Below, in pieces: positions 43,401-51,014 of a stretch of DNA of 64,000 nt. The notes below the pieces were generated by a model that was not told where the DNA came from, searched no databases, and saw only the letters and a list, made by a program, of their open reading frames with translations. How positions within the stretch are numbered: position 1 is the stretch's first letter; each line of letters starts with the position of its first letter. The stretch spans positions 248,001 to 312,000 of the forward strand of contig NZ_JABEZT010000001.1 in the NCBI RefSeq assembly GCF_013149805.1. Direction: 5' to 3'. The position numbers and the translations under genes are program-made. This stretch comes from Isoptericola chiayiensis (GTDB lineage Bacteria > Actinomycetota > Actinomycetes > Actinomycetales > Cellulomonadaceae).

Positions 43401-44078
43401 ATCGACCACGCGCTCGCGGGACCCGTCGAGGTCCCACGTGACGAGCTGGGCGGCGACGGAGGACACCTTCACCGACACGTAGTCGACGTCCGGGCGGCGC
43501 ACCAGGTCGAGGGTGCGCTGCAGGCGCGCGCGGGCCTCGTCCTCGCCGAGCACCATCTCGCCCAGGAGGTTGACGTTGAGCGTGTATCCCTCGTCCCGCG
43601 TCCGCGCGAGGTGCGCACCGAGCCCGCGACCGGCGTCGGCCACGAGGTGCCCGACGAGCTGGCGCAGCCGGACCCGTGCGGCGGGCACGACGACGCTCGG
43701 CAGGGCGGGGGCGACGGCGGCACCGACGCGGAACAGGGTGCGGTCGACCGGGGAGAGGAACGAGGCGGCGCCGGCGTCGCGGCCGAGCCGGGCCAGCGCC
43801 TTGGCGGCGACGCGGACGTCCTGGGGGCGGGCGACGTCGTCGACGAACCCGACGGCCAGGTCGAGCCCGGCGGGGTCGGCGACCAGCGCGCCGAGGCGTT
43901 CGGCGGTGGCGCGAGTGCGCCGGTCCGCGCGGCTGGCCGCGGCGCCGGTGCCGTCGGCCGCGGCGATCCAGGTGTGCGCCAGGGCGACGGCATCCTCGAC
44001 GAGGGACTCGATGTCGGCGGGGCCGGACGTGCGGGTTCCGCCCGTCCCGGTCCCGCGCGCGGCGGAGTGTGTGCTCAT
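40431..44078 (-). CDS. putA: Bifunctional proline dehydrogenase / glutamate-semialdehyde dehydrogenase
   Basis: A 1215-residue PutA that converts proline to glutamate. The FAD-dependent proline dehydrogenase barrel occupies about 60-470 (YVSVKVSSVAAQL, VKVRLVKGANLAMEH, GVASHNLFHVALA). An atypical Arg/Pro/Gly-rich linker spans about 480-550, and the NAD-dependent aldehyde dehydrogenase about 555-1210 has VTPPWNFPVAIPIGG, ETSGKNALIV and the catalytic C832 in GHAGQKCSAAS. There is no N-terminal DNA-binding domain, so it is not the autoregulatory type. The ATG 44078 abuts a GGAGGG, an unusually close site; an upstream TTG (44150) is the alternative. The linker is partly encoded by a 20-bp-phased mirrored repeat. 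Confidence 0.92.
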   Translation of the reverse strand: MSTHSAARGTGTGGTRTSGPADIESLVEDAVALAHTWIAAADGTGAAASRADRRTRATAERLGALVADPAGLDLAVGFVDDVARPQDVRVAAKALARLGRDAGAASFLSPVDRTLFRVGAAVAPALPSVVVPAARVRLRQLVGHLVADAGRGLGAHLARTRDEGYTLNVNLLGEMVLGEDEARARLQRTLDLVRRPDVDYVSVKVSSVAAQLVTWDLDGSRERVVDRLLPLYRAARDHGVFVNLDMEEYKDLALTTAVFRDVLDRDELRDLQAGVVLQAYLPDALGALDELTAWAQQRVADGGAPVKVRLVKGANLAMEHVEAELHDWAVAPYGSKAEVDANYVRVLDHHLTPERTAAVRLGVASHNLFHVALAILLGRARGVSDGLDVEMLQGMAPIEARQVQAEVARDGGRVVLYTPVVRPQDFDVAISYLVRRLEENAAEQNFLHASFAPPSSVPGVSATPMDRQEVAFRASVSDAVPFEAADVAPRRRSRFEGDASAPDAVPPGRTSRPEVVPAGYDGETDGTTSRPGGERPGGEEPGGGRPGSPTGFRNAVDTDPSVAAHREWAARIVGPGSGFVPVRSAEVTDTAAVDAAVARAVEVREQWAAVPPAGRARVLREAARRLEDRRTDLIAAAVHEVGKTVAETDPEVTEAIDFANYYAAAAEALDTVDGVTFAPDGVTLVTPPWNFPVAIPIGGALAALAAGSTVLAKPAPPTPRCYELAVEAVHAALEAVAPDIGLDPAVARDAVQFLRVPDGDVGKHLVTHPDVSRVVLTGALETAEMFASWRPERPVLAETSGKNALIVTPSADLDLAVADVLRSAFGHAGQKCSAASLVILVGSVGDATTVTGERFGRQLVDAVRSLAVGPATSLSTVMGPLTEPAAGKLHRALTSLEPGESWLVEPQRLDDVAAAAGIDPDRMWTPGLRDGVAPGSFFHLTEVFGPVLGIMRAATLDEAIELQNAVSFGLTGGIHSLDAEEVEHWLDRVEVGNAYVNRHITGAIVQRQSFGGWKGSVVGPGAKAGGPNYVAQLGTWSDTAADAGGPPSRGNDPAGWLAWAEASDADAWAREFGVAHDETGLAVEENTFRYRPVEQVTVRVGDGALPVEVRRVLAGARRAGVHAVVVPASDAGWGVPHDAPVPHAEFAAAVADGRVSGRVRVLGEAPGLREAAAGRLGEVTVLDGPVLAAGRRELLTFLREQAISRTKHRYGHLRD
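42491..42560. repeat. 20-bp-phased mirrored repeat inside the putA linker
   Basis: GTCGTACC occurs at 42496-42503 and 42516-42523. The complement GGTACGAC then occurs at 42529-42536 and 42549-42556, each pair exactly 20 bp apart. It starts with GCGAGGTCG. Because 20 is not a multiple of three, the copies are translated in different phases (VVP, YD and GTT in putA). Confidence 0.9.
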
Positions 44079-44216
44079 CCCTCCACTGTGCTCCCTCGCG
44101 GCGCGTGCGTCTTGTACAGAACGGGGCCGCCGACGGCGACCTTTCGACAAGGCTCCGCGACGGGGCGACGCTTCTCGACGGCCTGCCGGTCGCGCCTCGG
44201 GGAGTACCCGCGAGGC

Positions 44217-44222
44217 TAGGGT
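44217..44222 (+). promoter_or_regulatory. Probable -10 box of the PrmC-like gene
   Basis: TAGGGT 62 bases before the GTG start. The transcript would carry a ~55-base leader ending in a strong GAGGAGG ribosome-binding sequence. Confidence 0.4.
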
Positions 44223-44284
44223 GTGATGCGGGCACCCGCTGCCGACCGAACGCCCCGACGTCCGGGCGAACCGAGGAGGATCCC

Positions 44285-45082
44285 GTGGGCACCGCCGTGC
44301 GACTCACGGAGCGGCTGCGCGCCGCGGGGTGCGTGTTCGCCGAGGAGGAGGCGGCGCTGCTGCTCGCCTCGACGGACGACCCGGAGCAGCTGGAGCGCCG
44401 GGTGACGCGACGCACGGCCGGCGAGCCGCTGGAGCACGTGCTGGGCCGGGTGGAGCTCGCGGGCCGGTCCTGGTCGGTGGGTCCCGGGGTGTTCGTGCCG
44501 CGACGGCGCAGCGAACGGCTCGTGGCGGCGGCGCTCGACCTGCCCGCCGCGCGTGCGGACGCGACCGTCGTCGACCTGTGCTGCGGGAGCGGGGCGGTCG
44601 GCGGTGCGGTGCTGCTCGGCCTTCCCGACGGCGGGCGGTCCGCGCGCCTGCACGCGGCGGACGTGGACCCCCGGGCGGTGGCCCACGCCCGCGCCAACAT
44701 CGCCCCGTTCGGCGGGACGGTCGGCACGGGCGACCTCTGGGACGCGCTGCCGGAGTCGCTGCGGGGACGGGTCGACCTGCTGCTCTGCCACGCTCCGTAC
44801 GTCCCGACGTCGGCCCTGGACACGCTGCCGGCCGAGGCCCGCGACCACGAACCGCGCCCGGCCCTGGACGGGGGGCCCGACGGTCTGGACGTGCTGCGTC
44901 GCGTGGTGGCCGGAGCCCCGCCGTGGCTGGCACGCGGCGGAGCGCTGCTGTTCGAGGTGGCGGGGGTTCAGGTGACGGCGGCCACGCGCCTGGTGACGGC
45001 GGCCGGACTGGGGGTCGGGGTCCTGCGGGACGACGAGACCGACGGCGCGGTCATGGTCGCGAGCGTCGGCGCAGCAGGCTGA
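44285..45082 (+). CDS. PrmC-related protein N5-glutamine methyltransferase
   Basis: A 265-residue methyltransferase of the PrmC-related (TIGR03704-like) group. An N-terminal helical domain (about 1-75) is followed by VPRRRSERLV. The Rossmann SAM-binding domain has motif I VVDLCCGSGAVGG (about 95-107), the acidic ADVDP and the catalytic loop. True PrmC has NPPY at that loop to hold the glutamine amide; here it reads CHAPYVP, with histidine in place of asparagine. The methylated substrate is therefore uncertain, and it is probably not the sole release-factor methylase. A GAGGAGG lies six bases before the GTG. Its 3' end overlaps the convergent TspO gene by 32 bases. Confidence 0.82.
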   Translation: MGTAVRLTERLRAAGCVFAEEEAALLLASTDDPEQLERRVTRRTAGEPLEHVLGRVELAGRSWSVGPGVFVPRRRSERLVAAALDLPAARADATVVDLCCGSGAVGGAVLLGLPDGGRSARLHAADVDPRAVAHARANIAPFGGTVGTGDLWDALPESLRGRVDLLLCHAPYVPTSALDTLPAEARDHEPRPALDGGPDGLDVLRRVVAGAPPWLARGGALLFEVAGVQVTAATRLVTAAGLGVGVLRDDETDGAVMVASVGAAG

Positions 45083-45872
45083 TCACGACCGGCCCGCCGA
45101 CGGCGACGACGGCGGCCACCCCGGCGGCGTAGGAGACACCGGAGTCGAGCAGGGGGCCCTGCGAACGGGCGACCGCGATCCAGGCCAGTCCCCATCCGGC
45201 CGCGAGCCCGACGCCGACGGCCACGGTGGGGCGGGACGCCGTCCGGGTGGCGATCAGCACCACCAGCAGGGCGGCCACCACGCACAGCACCACGCCCCAC
45301 GCGGTGGCGCCGAGCAGCAGGTCGCCCACCTCGGCGTCGACCAGGGTGGCCGCGACGTCGGCGATGGTGGCGACGCAGACCCAGCCGAGGTAGAGACCGA
45401 CCGTACCCTCGGTGACGAGGGCGTCGAGGCGTCGCGTCGGCTCGACGCGCAGCAGCCGGACGACGACGGCGGCCAGGACGGCGACGAGGGCCACGATGAC
45501 CAGCACGCTCAGCCACAGCAGGCCGAGCTGGACGACCCCGATCCAGGCGGCGTTGAGCACCATGGAGCCGAGCACCCACCACGACACGGCGCGCATCCTC
45601 GGGTCGGCGGCACGGCCCGGCAGCGCCTGCAGGAGCGCGAACAGGAGCAGCCCGGTGTAGATCACGGACCAGATCGAGAAGGCGGGGCCGGCCGGGGCCA
45701 TCACGGTCGCGTCGGCGGAGAGCGCGCCGCCGGCGGCCTCCTCGATGGGCTGGCCGCCGAACGCGCCGGACCCGTAGGCGGCGCCGGCGACGGCCAGCAG
45801 GGCGCCGACGACCACCACGACCTGGCGGACGCGGTCGGCGGTGGTCGCGCGGGATGCTGCGGTGGTGGTCAT
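45051..45872 (-). CDS. TspO/MBR-related membrane protein
   Basis: A 273-residue integral membrane protein with about eight helices. The core matches TspO/MBR: GPAFSIWSVIYTGLLLFAL near 60-80, WWVLGSMVLNAAWIGVVQLGLLWLSVLVI and WVCVATIADVAATLV. TspO proteins bind porphyrins and related hydrophobic ligands; the next two genes downstream on the chromosome make heme, which fits. The longer form with extra C-terminal helices is typical of actinobacterial relatives. A 12-bp perfect palindrome lies 20 bases before the ATG. Confidence 0.82.
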   Translation of the reverse strand: MTTTAASRATTADRVRQVVVVVGALLAVAGAAYGSGAFGGQPIEEAAGGALSADATVMAPAGPAFSIWSVIYTGLLLFALLQALPGRAADPRMRAVSWWVLGSMVLNAAWIGVVQLGLLWLSVLVIVALVAVLAAVVVRLLRVEPTRRLDALVTEGTVGLYLGWVCVATIADVAATLVDAEVGDLLLGATAWGVVLCVVAALLVVLIATRTASRPTVAVGVGLAAGWGLAWIAVARSQGPLLDSGVSYAAGVAAVVAVGGPVVISLLRRRSRP

Positions 45873-45891
45873 CTGCCCAGCATGACAAAGA

Positions 45892-45903
45892 TCAGCATGC
45901 TGA
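45892..45903. promoter_or_regulatory. 12-bp palindrome upstream of the TspO gene
   Basis: TCAGCATGCTGA is a perfect palindrome 19 bases before the ATG at 45872, in a gap of 70 bases. It is a candidate operator. Confidence 0.4.
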
Positions 45904-45942
45904 GCATCCCGGGAGCTCCGGCGCGGGAGCCGATGCGGGAGC

Positions 45943-46707
45943 TCAGGCGCGCGGGCGGGCCTCCACCCACTGCGCCAGGCCGGTGCGCGGTCCGGTGAAG
46001 AACGGCACCTCCTCGCGGACGTGCCGGCGCGCCTCGGTGGCCCGCAGGTCGCGCATCAGGTCGACGATGCGGTGCAGCTCGTCGGCCTCGAAGGCGAGCA
46101 GCCACTCGTAGTCGCTCAGCGCGAACGTGCTCATGGTGTTGGCCCGCACGTCCTTGTACCCGGCCGCGGCGATGCCGTGGTCGCGCAGCATGGTCCGGCG
46201 TTCGTCGTCGGGGAGCAGGTACCACTCGTAGGAGCGAACGAACGGGTAGACGCACAGGTAGTCGCGCGGCGCCTCGCCCGCGAGGAACGCCGGGACGTGC
46301 CCCTTGTTGAACTCCGCGGCACGGTGCAGCGCGACGACGGACCACACCGGTGCCAGCGTCGCCCCGAGCCGGGAGGCGAGCAGCCGGCGGTAGGCGCCCT
46401 GCACGGACTCGACGCTGGGGCCGTGCACCCAGACCATGAGGTCGGCGTCGGCCCGCAGCCCGGCCACGTCGTACACGCCGCGCACGACGACGTCGCCGTC
46501 CGCCCGGGAGGCGTCGCGGTCGCCGTCGGCGGCGCCGTCCCAGAGCGCGTCGGCGGCCTCGGCGGCGACCTCCGCACGGGTCGCGTCGTCGGCCGGGACG
46601 GGTGCGACCGCCGAGAACACCGCGATCATCGCGTAGCGGATCGAGTCGTTGATCGCCGCGGTGTCGACGTCCTCGCCGGTGTCCGCGTGCACGTGCCGGT
46701 CGGTCAT
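45943..46707 (-). CDS. hemQ: Coproheme decarboxylase (hydrogen-peroxide-dependent heme synthase)
   Basis: A 254-residue HemQ/ChdC that oxidatively decarboxylates iron-coproporphyrin III to heme b. Two ferredoxin-like halves are visible. The C-terminal half carries the active site: [26 protein letters not shown], where the final His is the expected proximal heme ligand, then [24 protein letters not shown] and [17 protein letters not shown]. The length is normal. A GAGGAG lies eight bases before the ATG. It is 54 bases downstream of the ferrochelatase, whose product it uses. Confidence 0.93.
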   Translation of the reverse strand: MTDRHVHADTGEDVDTAAINDSIRYAMIAVFSAVAPVPADDATRAEVAAEAADALWDGAADGDRDASRADGDVVVRGVYDVAGLRADADLMVWVHGPSVESVQGAYRRLLASRLGATLAPVWSVVALHRAAEFNKGHVPAFLAGEAPRDYLCVYPFVRSYEWYLLPDDERRTMLRDHGIAAAGYKDVRANTMSTFALSDYEWLLAFEADELHRIVDLMRDLRATEARRHVREEVPFFTGPRTGLAQWVEARPRA

Positions 46708-46761
46708 GGGTGCGCTCCTCGTCGTCGTGGTGTCGGGGTGTCCGTGGTGGCGTGGCGCCGG

Positions 46762-47907
46762 TCAGCGGCGCAGGTCGACGCCGCACAGGGCCGGCACGCC
46801 GCTGGGCTCGCCGTCGCGGCGCAGGCAGCAGTCGACCTCGCACACCGAGCGGAAGGGCGGCAGGCTGCCGACGGTGGCCTCCTCGACGGCCTCGCCGCGG
46901 GCGATCGCCGCCCGCTCGAGCAGGAGGTCGACCAGGCCGGCCACGAACGGGGCCCGGGTGCCGACCGTCCCGGCCCGCACCGCCGTCAGGCCGAGCTCGG
47001 TCGCGGTCTCCATGGCCTCGGTGTCCAGGTCGTAGGCGACCTCCATGTGGTCCGAGACGAACCCGATCGGCGCCATGACGACGTCGCGCAGACCTTCGCC
47101 CGCGCGCTCGGTGAGCAGGTCGTTGACGTCGGGCTCCAGCCACGGCTGCGACGGCGGGCCCGAGCGGGAGCAGTAGGCGAGCTCCCAGGTGACCTCGTGC
47201 CCGCGGACCGCACCCACGCGCTCGGCGATGACGGCCGCGACGTCGAGGTGCTGCTCGGAGTAGGTGGCCTGCGAGATGCGCGAGGCCGCCTCCATCGTGT
47301 CCGGGATGGAGTGGGTGACGAACACCAGGGTGGCGTCGGCGGGCGACCCGCCCTTCGCCTCGAGCGCGGCGAACCCGTCGAGCACCGCGTCGACGTTCGC
47401 CTGCACGAACCCGGGGTGGTTGAAGTAGGACCGGATCTTGTCGAACTCGACGGTGGTGGAGCCGTCCTCGCCGAGCTGGCCGCGCTTGTCCAGCGTGACG
47501 GCCAGGTCCTCGCGGTACTGGCGGCAGCCGGAGTAGCTGGAGTACGCCGAGGTCACCAGCGCCACGGCGCGCTCGGCGCCGAGGTTCTCGAGCTCGGTGA
47601 CGGCGTCGTCGGTGTACGGCTCCCAGTTGCGGTTGCCCCACACCACGGGCAGGTCGATGCCCCGCTCGGCGAGCTCGGCCTCGAGCGCCGCCTGCAACGC
47701 GAGGTTCTGCTCGTTGATGGGGCTCTTGCCGCCGAAGCCGTAGTAGTGCTCCCCGACCTCCTCGAGGCGGGAGTCGGGGATCCCCTTGCCGGCCGTCACG
47801 TTGCGGAGGAACGGTACGACGTCCTCCGCCTTGTTCGGGCCTCCGAAGGAATACAGCAGCAGGGCGTCGTAAGGGCTCGCGAGATCGGACCGGGGGGTCG
47901 TCGGCAT
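46762..47907 (-). CDS. cpfC: Coproporphyrin III ferrochelatase
   Basis: A 381-residue ferrochelatase (HemH/CpfC) that inserts iron into coproporphyrin III. Seen: ALLLYSFGGPNKAEDVVPFLRNV, GNRNWEPY, the catalytic histidine in VTHSIPDTM, the acidic side GFVSDHMEVAYDLD, and cysteines that bind a 2Fe-2S cluster as in M. tuberculosis ferrochelatase (one in YSGCRQY and three in a C-terminal VCEVDCC block). The C-terminal tail CLRRDGEPSGVPALCGVDLRR extends a little beyond it. ATG 47907 gives the canonical start; an upstream start would add 17 residues without family similarity. Confidence 0.93.
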   Translation of the reverse strand: MPTTPRSDLASPYDALLLYSFGGPNKAEDVVPFLRNVTAGKGIPDSRLEEVGEHYYGFGGKSPINEQNLALQAALEAELAERGIDLPVVWGNRNWEPYTDDAVTELENLGAERAVALVTSAYSSYSGCRQYREDLAVTLDKRGQLGEDGSTTVEFDKIRSYFNHPGFVQANVDAVLDGFAALEAKGGSPADATLVFVTHSIPDTMEAASRISQATYSEQHLDVAAVIAERVGAVRGHEVTWELAYCSRSGPPSQPWLEPDVNDLLTERAGEGLRDVVMAPIGFVSDHMEVAYDLDTEAMETATELGLTAVRAGTVGTRAPFVAGLVDLLLERAAIARGEAVEEATVGSLPPFRSVCEVDCCLRRDGEPSGVPALCGVDLRR

Positions 47908-48086
47908 GAGCCCATCATCCACCCGCTCGAGGGCGCGGCACGCCGCGAACGGGTCCACGGCGACGTGACATGGAACGCACAGGTTGTCATCTCGCCGTCG
48001 TGCCGCCGCCGCGCCCGCCGTCGCCCGAGCCGCTTCTCACCCGCGCGGGTAGTCTCGACGGACCGAGCGACCGACGGCGAGGAGGC

Positions 48087-50009
48087 ATGGTGACCCGCAC
48101 CCCCACGGCCCCCGTCGTCGACGCCCTGACCAGCGCAGACGTCCCGACGTCGGTCGGTCGTGTCCGCGACCCCGACGAGGCGGAGGCCCTGGCCGCGCGG
48201 CTGCAGGACCCCGCCCGCGCCTGGCCCGTGGTGGTCGTGTCCACGCCGCGCGAGCACGGCGTGCCCTACGTCGACCCCGACCGCGTGCTGGACGACGTCC
48301 GCGGCCTCGCCGAGGTGGTCGTCGTGCGCACCGGCGAGGCGTCGTGGGCGTTCTCGCACGCGATGCCGCCCGGCACGCAGGTCTACGGCGGCGCCTCGCG
48401 CGTCTACCCCGTCGGCCTGGACTGGGTGCACGACGTCGGCCGCTCGCCGTTGTGGTTCGCCTACGACGACGCCGAGGGCACCCGGGTGCGCGACCGTCTC
48501 GTCCAGGACGCCCTGACGGCGGCCGCCGCGGCCGGGCTGACCGGCAGCGCCTCCACGCCGGACTCCCCCGCGACCGTCGGCGCGACGGTCCTCGGCGTGG
48601 TCGGGACCCGCGCCCTGGTGCGGACCGACGAGGGCACGACGGCCCAGGTCGCCCAGGAGCTCACCCTGCCCATCGTGCCCGTCGACCGCCTCCTCGCGCC
48701 GGGGATGACCCTGCGGGGCGTCCTCGACCCCGGCGCCCAGCGTCTCGACGTCCGCGGCATGCTGCCCGACTCCGCCGCTCAGGCCGAGCTGGCCCGGCAG
48801 GCCTACCCGCCGGGGACCGTGGCTCCCGTGCAGGTCCACGACGTCACCACCGACGAGGTCGTGCTGGCCCTGGCACCGGCCGTACCGGTCCGGGTCGGCC
48901 GCGCCGCGGCGTCGGGCAGCGAGCTCGAGGACCTGCGCGACCTGTTCTCCGTCGGCGAGGTCGTCGCCGCACGCGTGCTCCCCGGCCGGCCAGTGCCAGG
49001 ACCGGCCGGGCCGCGGCTGCGCCCGGACCTGAGCCTGCACGACGTCGCCGACACCGAGGACGTCGCGGCGGCACTGAGCCTGCTGCCCGGCGGCCCGCCC
49101 TGGCTGCCCGCACCGACCGCCGTCGCCGACTCCGCCTCCTCGCCCGACACCACGACCGACGACGACCCGCCCGCGGACCGCGACGAGCCGATCGACCCTG
49201 CCGGCGAGGACGACGGCCCGCCCGCGCCCAAGCCGGGCCCGGGACGGCGGCCCGCCGTGCCGCCCCGCGGCCGGGCCCTGCCGGCGACGCCGCCACCCCC
49301 GCCGTCGGACACCGCGGAACCAAGCCCGGCCCGCAGCGAGCACCGGGTGCTGGTCAACCAGCTCGAGCTGTCCGTGCACGAGCAGCGGGCCCGCGCGGAC
49401 GCCGCCGAGCAGGAGCTCGCCGAGAGCCGCGCCGCCGTCCGCCAGCTCGAGCTCGAGGTGGCCGGCCTGCGCGACCTCACGCGCGAGCAGCGCGACCAGG
49501 TCGAGCGGCTGCGGCGCGACGTCGAGCGCTACAAGACCCGCATCCGCACCGCGCGCAAGGAACGTCCGCGCGCCGAGGAGCCCCGGCCCACGGGTCCCCT
49601 GTTCCTCGACCCCGTCGACCAGCTGCGGTACGACGTGCGACGCACCTGGGCCCAGATCGTCCACGCCGAGGAGAAGACGCGGTTCCCGCTCCCGGAGTAC
49701 GACGTCGGACCGGCGTTCTGCGCCAGCCTCGCCGACGCCGGACGCGGGCTCGAGGAGAAGGTGCACCGCGCCGTCGTCCTCGTGCTGGTCGGCCGCGCCC
49801 CGGAGATCGCCGGCTACGAGCTGCACCGGCTGCGCCGCGGGGACGGCGGCGGCGACCCGTACCGCGTCCGCGACCACGACGGCGCCCAGGCGTGGCGGCT
49901 GTCCCTGCAGGTGAACACGCCGCAGGCGCGCCGCCTGCACTACTGGGTGCTGCCCGGCGGTCGCGTCGAGCTGTCCCGCGTGGTGCTGCACGACGACGTC
50001 GAGCCCTGA
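48087..50009 (+). CDS. Uncharacterised S1-like / coiled-coil protein
   Basis: A 640-residue soluble protein I cannot assign. Residues about 150-215 and 230-310 are strand-rich and look like two OB/S1-type domains (VGATVLGVVGTRALVRTDEG; GTVAPVQVHDVTTDEVVLAL). About 345-415 is a Pro/Asp-rich linker and about 418-492 a highly charged coiled coil (heptads of QLELSVHEQRARADAAEQEL). The final 140 residues are globular, ending AWRLSL, ARRLHYWVLPGG and ELSRVVLHDD, a beta-sheet run reminiscent of RelE-like folds. The ATG has GAGGAGG almost adjacent; the GTG at the next codon may be used. It stands alone, divergent from cpfC, with a TAGTCT -10-like element at 48050. Confidence 0.7.
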   Translation: MVTRTPTAPVVDALTSADVPTSVGRVRDPDEAEALAARLQDPARAWPVVVVSTPREHGVPYVDPDRVLDDVRGLAEVVVVRTGEASWAFSHAMPPGTQVYGGASRVYPVGLDWVHDVGRSPLWFAYDDAEGTRVRDRLVQDALTAAAAAGLTGSASTPDSPATVGATVLGVVGTRALVRTDEGTTAQVAQELTLPIVPVDRLLAPGMTLRGVLDPGAQRLDVRGMLPDSAAQAELARQAYPPGTVAPVQVHDVTTDEVVLALAPAVPVRVGRAAASGSELEDLRDLFSVGEVVAARVLPGRPVPGPAGPRLRPDLSLHDVADTEDVAAALSLLPGGPPWLPAPTAVADSASSPDTTTDDDPPADRDEPIDPAGEDDGPPAPKPGPGRRPAVPPRGRALPATPPPPPSDTAEPSPARSEHRVLVNQLELSVHEQRARADAAEQELAESRAAVRQLELEVAGLRDLTREQRDQVERLRRDVERYKTRIRTARKERPRAEEPRPTGPLFLDPVDQLRYDVRRTWAQIVHAEEKTRFPLPEYDVGPAFCASLADAGRGLEEKVHRAVVLVLVGRAPEIAGYELHRLRRGDGGGDPYRVRDHDGAQAWRLSLQVNTPQARRLHYWVLPGGRVELSRVVLHDDVEP

Positions 50010-50045
50010 GTCGCGACGGGCGCCCCGCGCGCCGCGCTCACCCGG

Positions 50046-50855
50046 TCAGCCCGCGTTGTCGAAGGCGCACGGCCGTTCCGCGGCCTCCGGGGCGAGCGAC
50101 ACCATGCGGGCGGTGTTCTCCTCGATCAGTTCCGGCGACGCCAGCCTCGTCCCCTCCCGGAACGGGCTGCTTAACGCCATCAGCAGGACCAGCAGGACCG
50201 TGGTGAAGAGTCCGACCAGACCCAGCAGCGACGCCTGCACGAGCGGCCGGGCCGGCAGGGTGACGACGAAGAGCAGGAAGACCACCAGCAGAGCCGCACC
50301 GATGAGCACGGTCCAGATCAGCGGACCCAGGTCGAGCTCCGAGGCGACGAGCCGGGTCTCCCGCGCGGTGGAGATGCTGCCGATCTGGACGAAGCTGTTG
50401 GTCGCGGCCGCGGACTGGAAGGTTCCGCCCGTCGGCTCGTCCACCGCCCCGTAGGCGGCGATGAGCTCGCGGTACGCCGCGTCGGTCTCAGGTGCCGACC
50501 CGCCCTCGGCCAGCGCCGGCCACTCCTTCTCCGTGACCGAGCGGGCGTAGCAGATCAGGGCATGCTGCAGGTCGGCCTCGTTCTCCGGGAAGAGCTGGGC
50601 CTCGTCGAACGCCGTGCCGATGGAGGTCGCCTCGTCGCCGATCGCGTGCCGAGCGCTGGTCGCCTCGCCGAGCAGGACGACGATGAGGAACCCGACGAGG
50701 ATCCCGAAGGTCGCCGCGACGTACGACAGGATCGATCCGGCCGGTGCCGTGTCGACGTCCGCCAGACCGGGCCGGACGCGCCGCACGAGCAGAGTCGCGC
50801 CGAAGACCACCGCACCGCCGCCGACCAGCAGCACCACCATCGTGAACTGATCCAT
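50046..50855 (-). CDS. DUF4239-like (bestrophin-like) membrane protein
   Basis: A 269-residue protein with two N-terminal helices (about 6-23 and 39-63) and two C-terminal helices (about 183-207 and 212-233), enclosing a soluble helical region. The segment VAATFGILVGFLIVVLLGEATSARHAIGDEATSIGTAF is the hallmark of DUF4239 proteins, which are compared with bestrophin channels. No function is established. The ATG at 50855 has AGGAG nine bases upstream. The last residues contain a lone cysteine. No obvious functional link to its neighbours. Confidence 0.78.
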   Translation of the reverse strand: MDQFTMVVLLVGGGAVVFGATLLVRRVRPGLADVDTAPAGSILSYVAATFGILVGFLIVVLLGEATSARHAIGDEATSIGTAFDEAQLFPENEADLQHALICYARSVTEKEWPALAEGGSAPETDAAYRELIAAYGAVDEPTGGTFQSAAATNSFVQIGSISTARETRLVASELDLGPLIWTVLIGAALLVVFLLFVVTLPARPLVQASLLGLVGLFTTVLLVLLMALSSPFREGTRLASPELIEENTARMVSLAPEAAERPCAFDNAG

Positions 50856-51014
50856 CGGGCGCTCCTGGACTCGGCGACCAGCCTGTGCGTGTCGCCGGTC
50901 CCGGGTCGCGGGCCGGCGGTCTTCGCCCATCATCACCGAACCGCCCGTGCGCGGCCACCGCCACGGGGGGTGATCCGGTCGCGGCGGCCGCGTCCGCGGA
51001 GCGGACCGCCGGGA

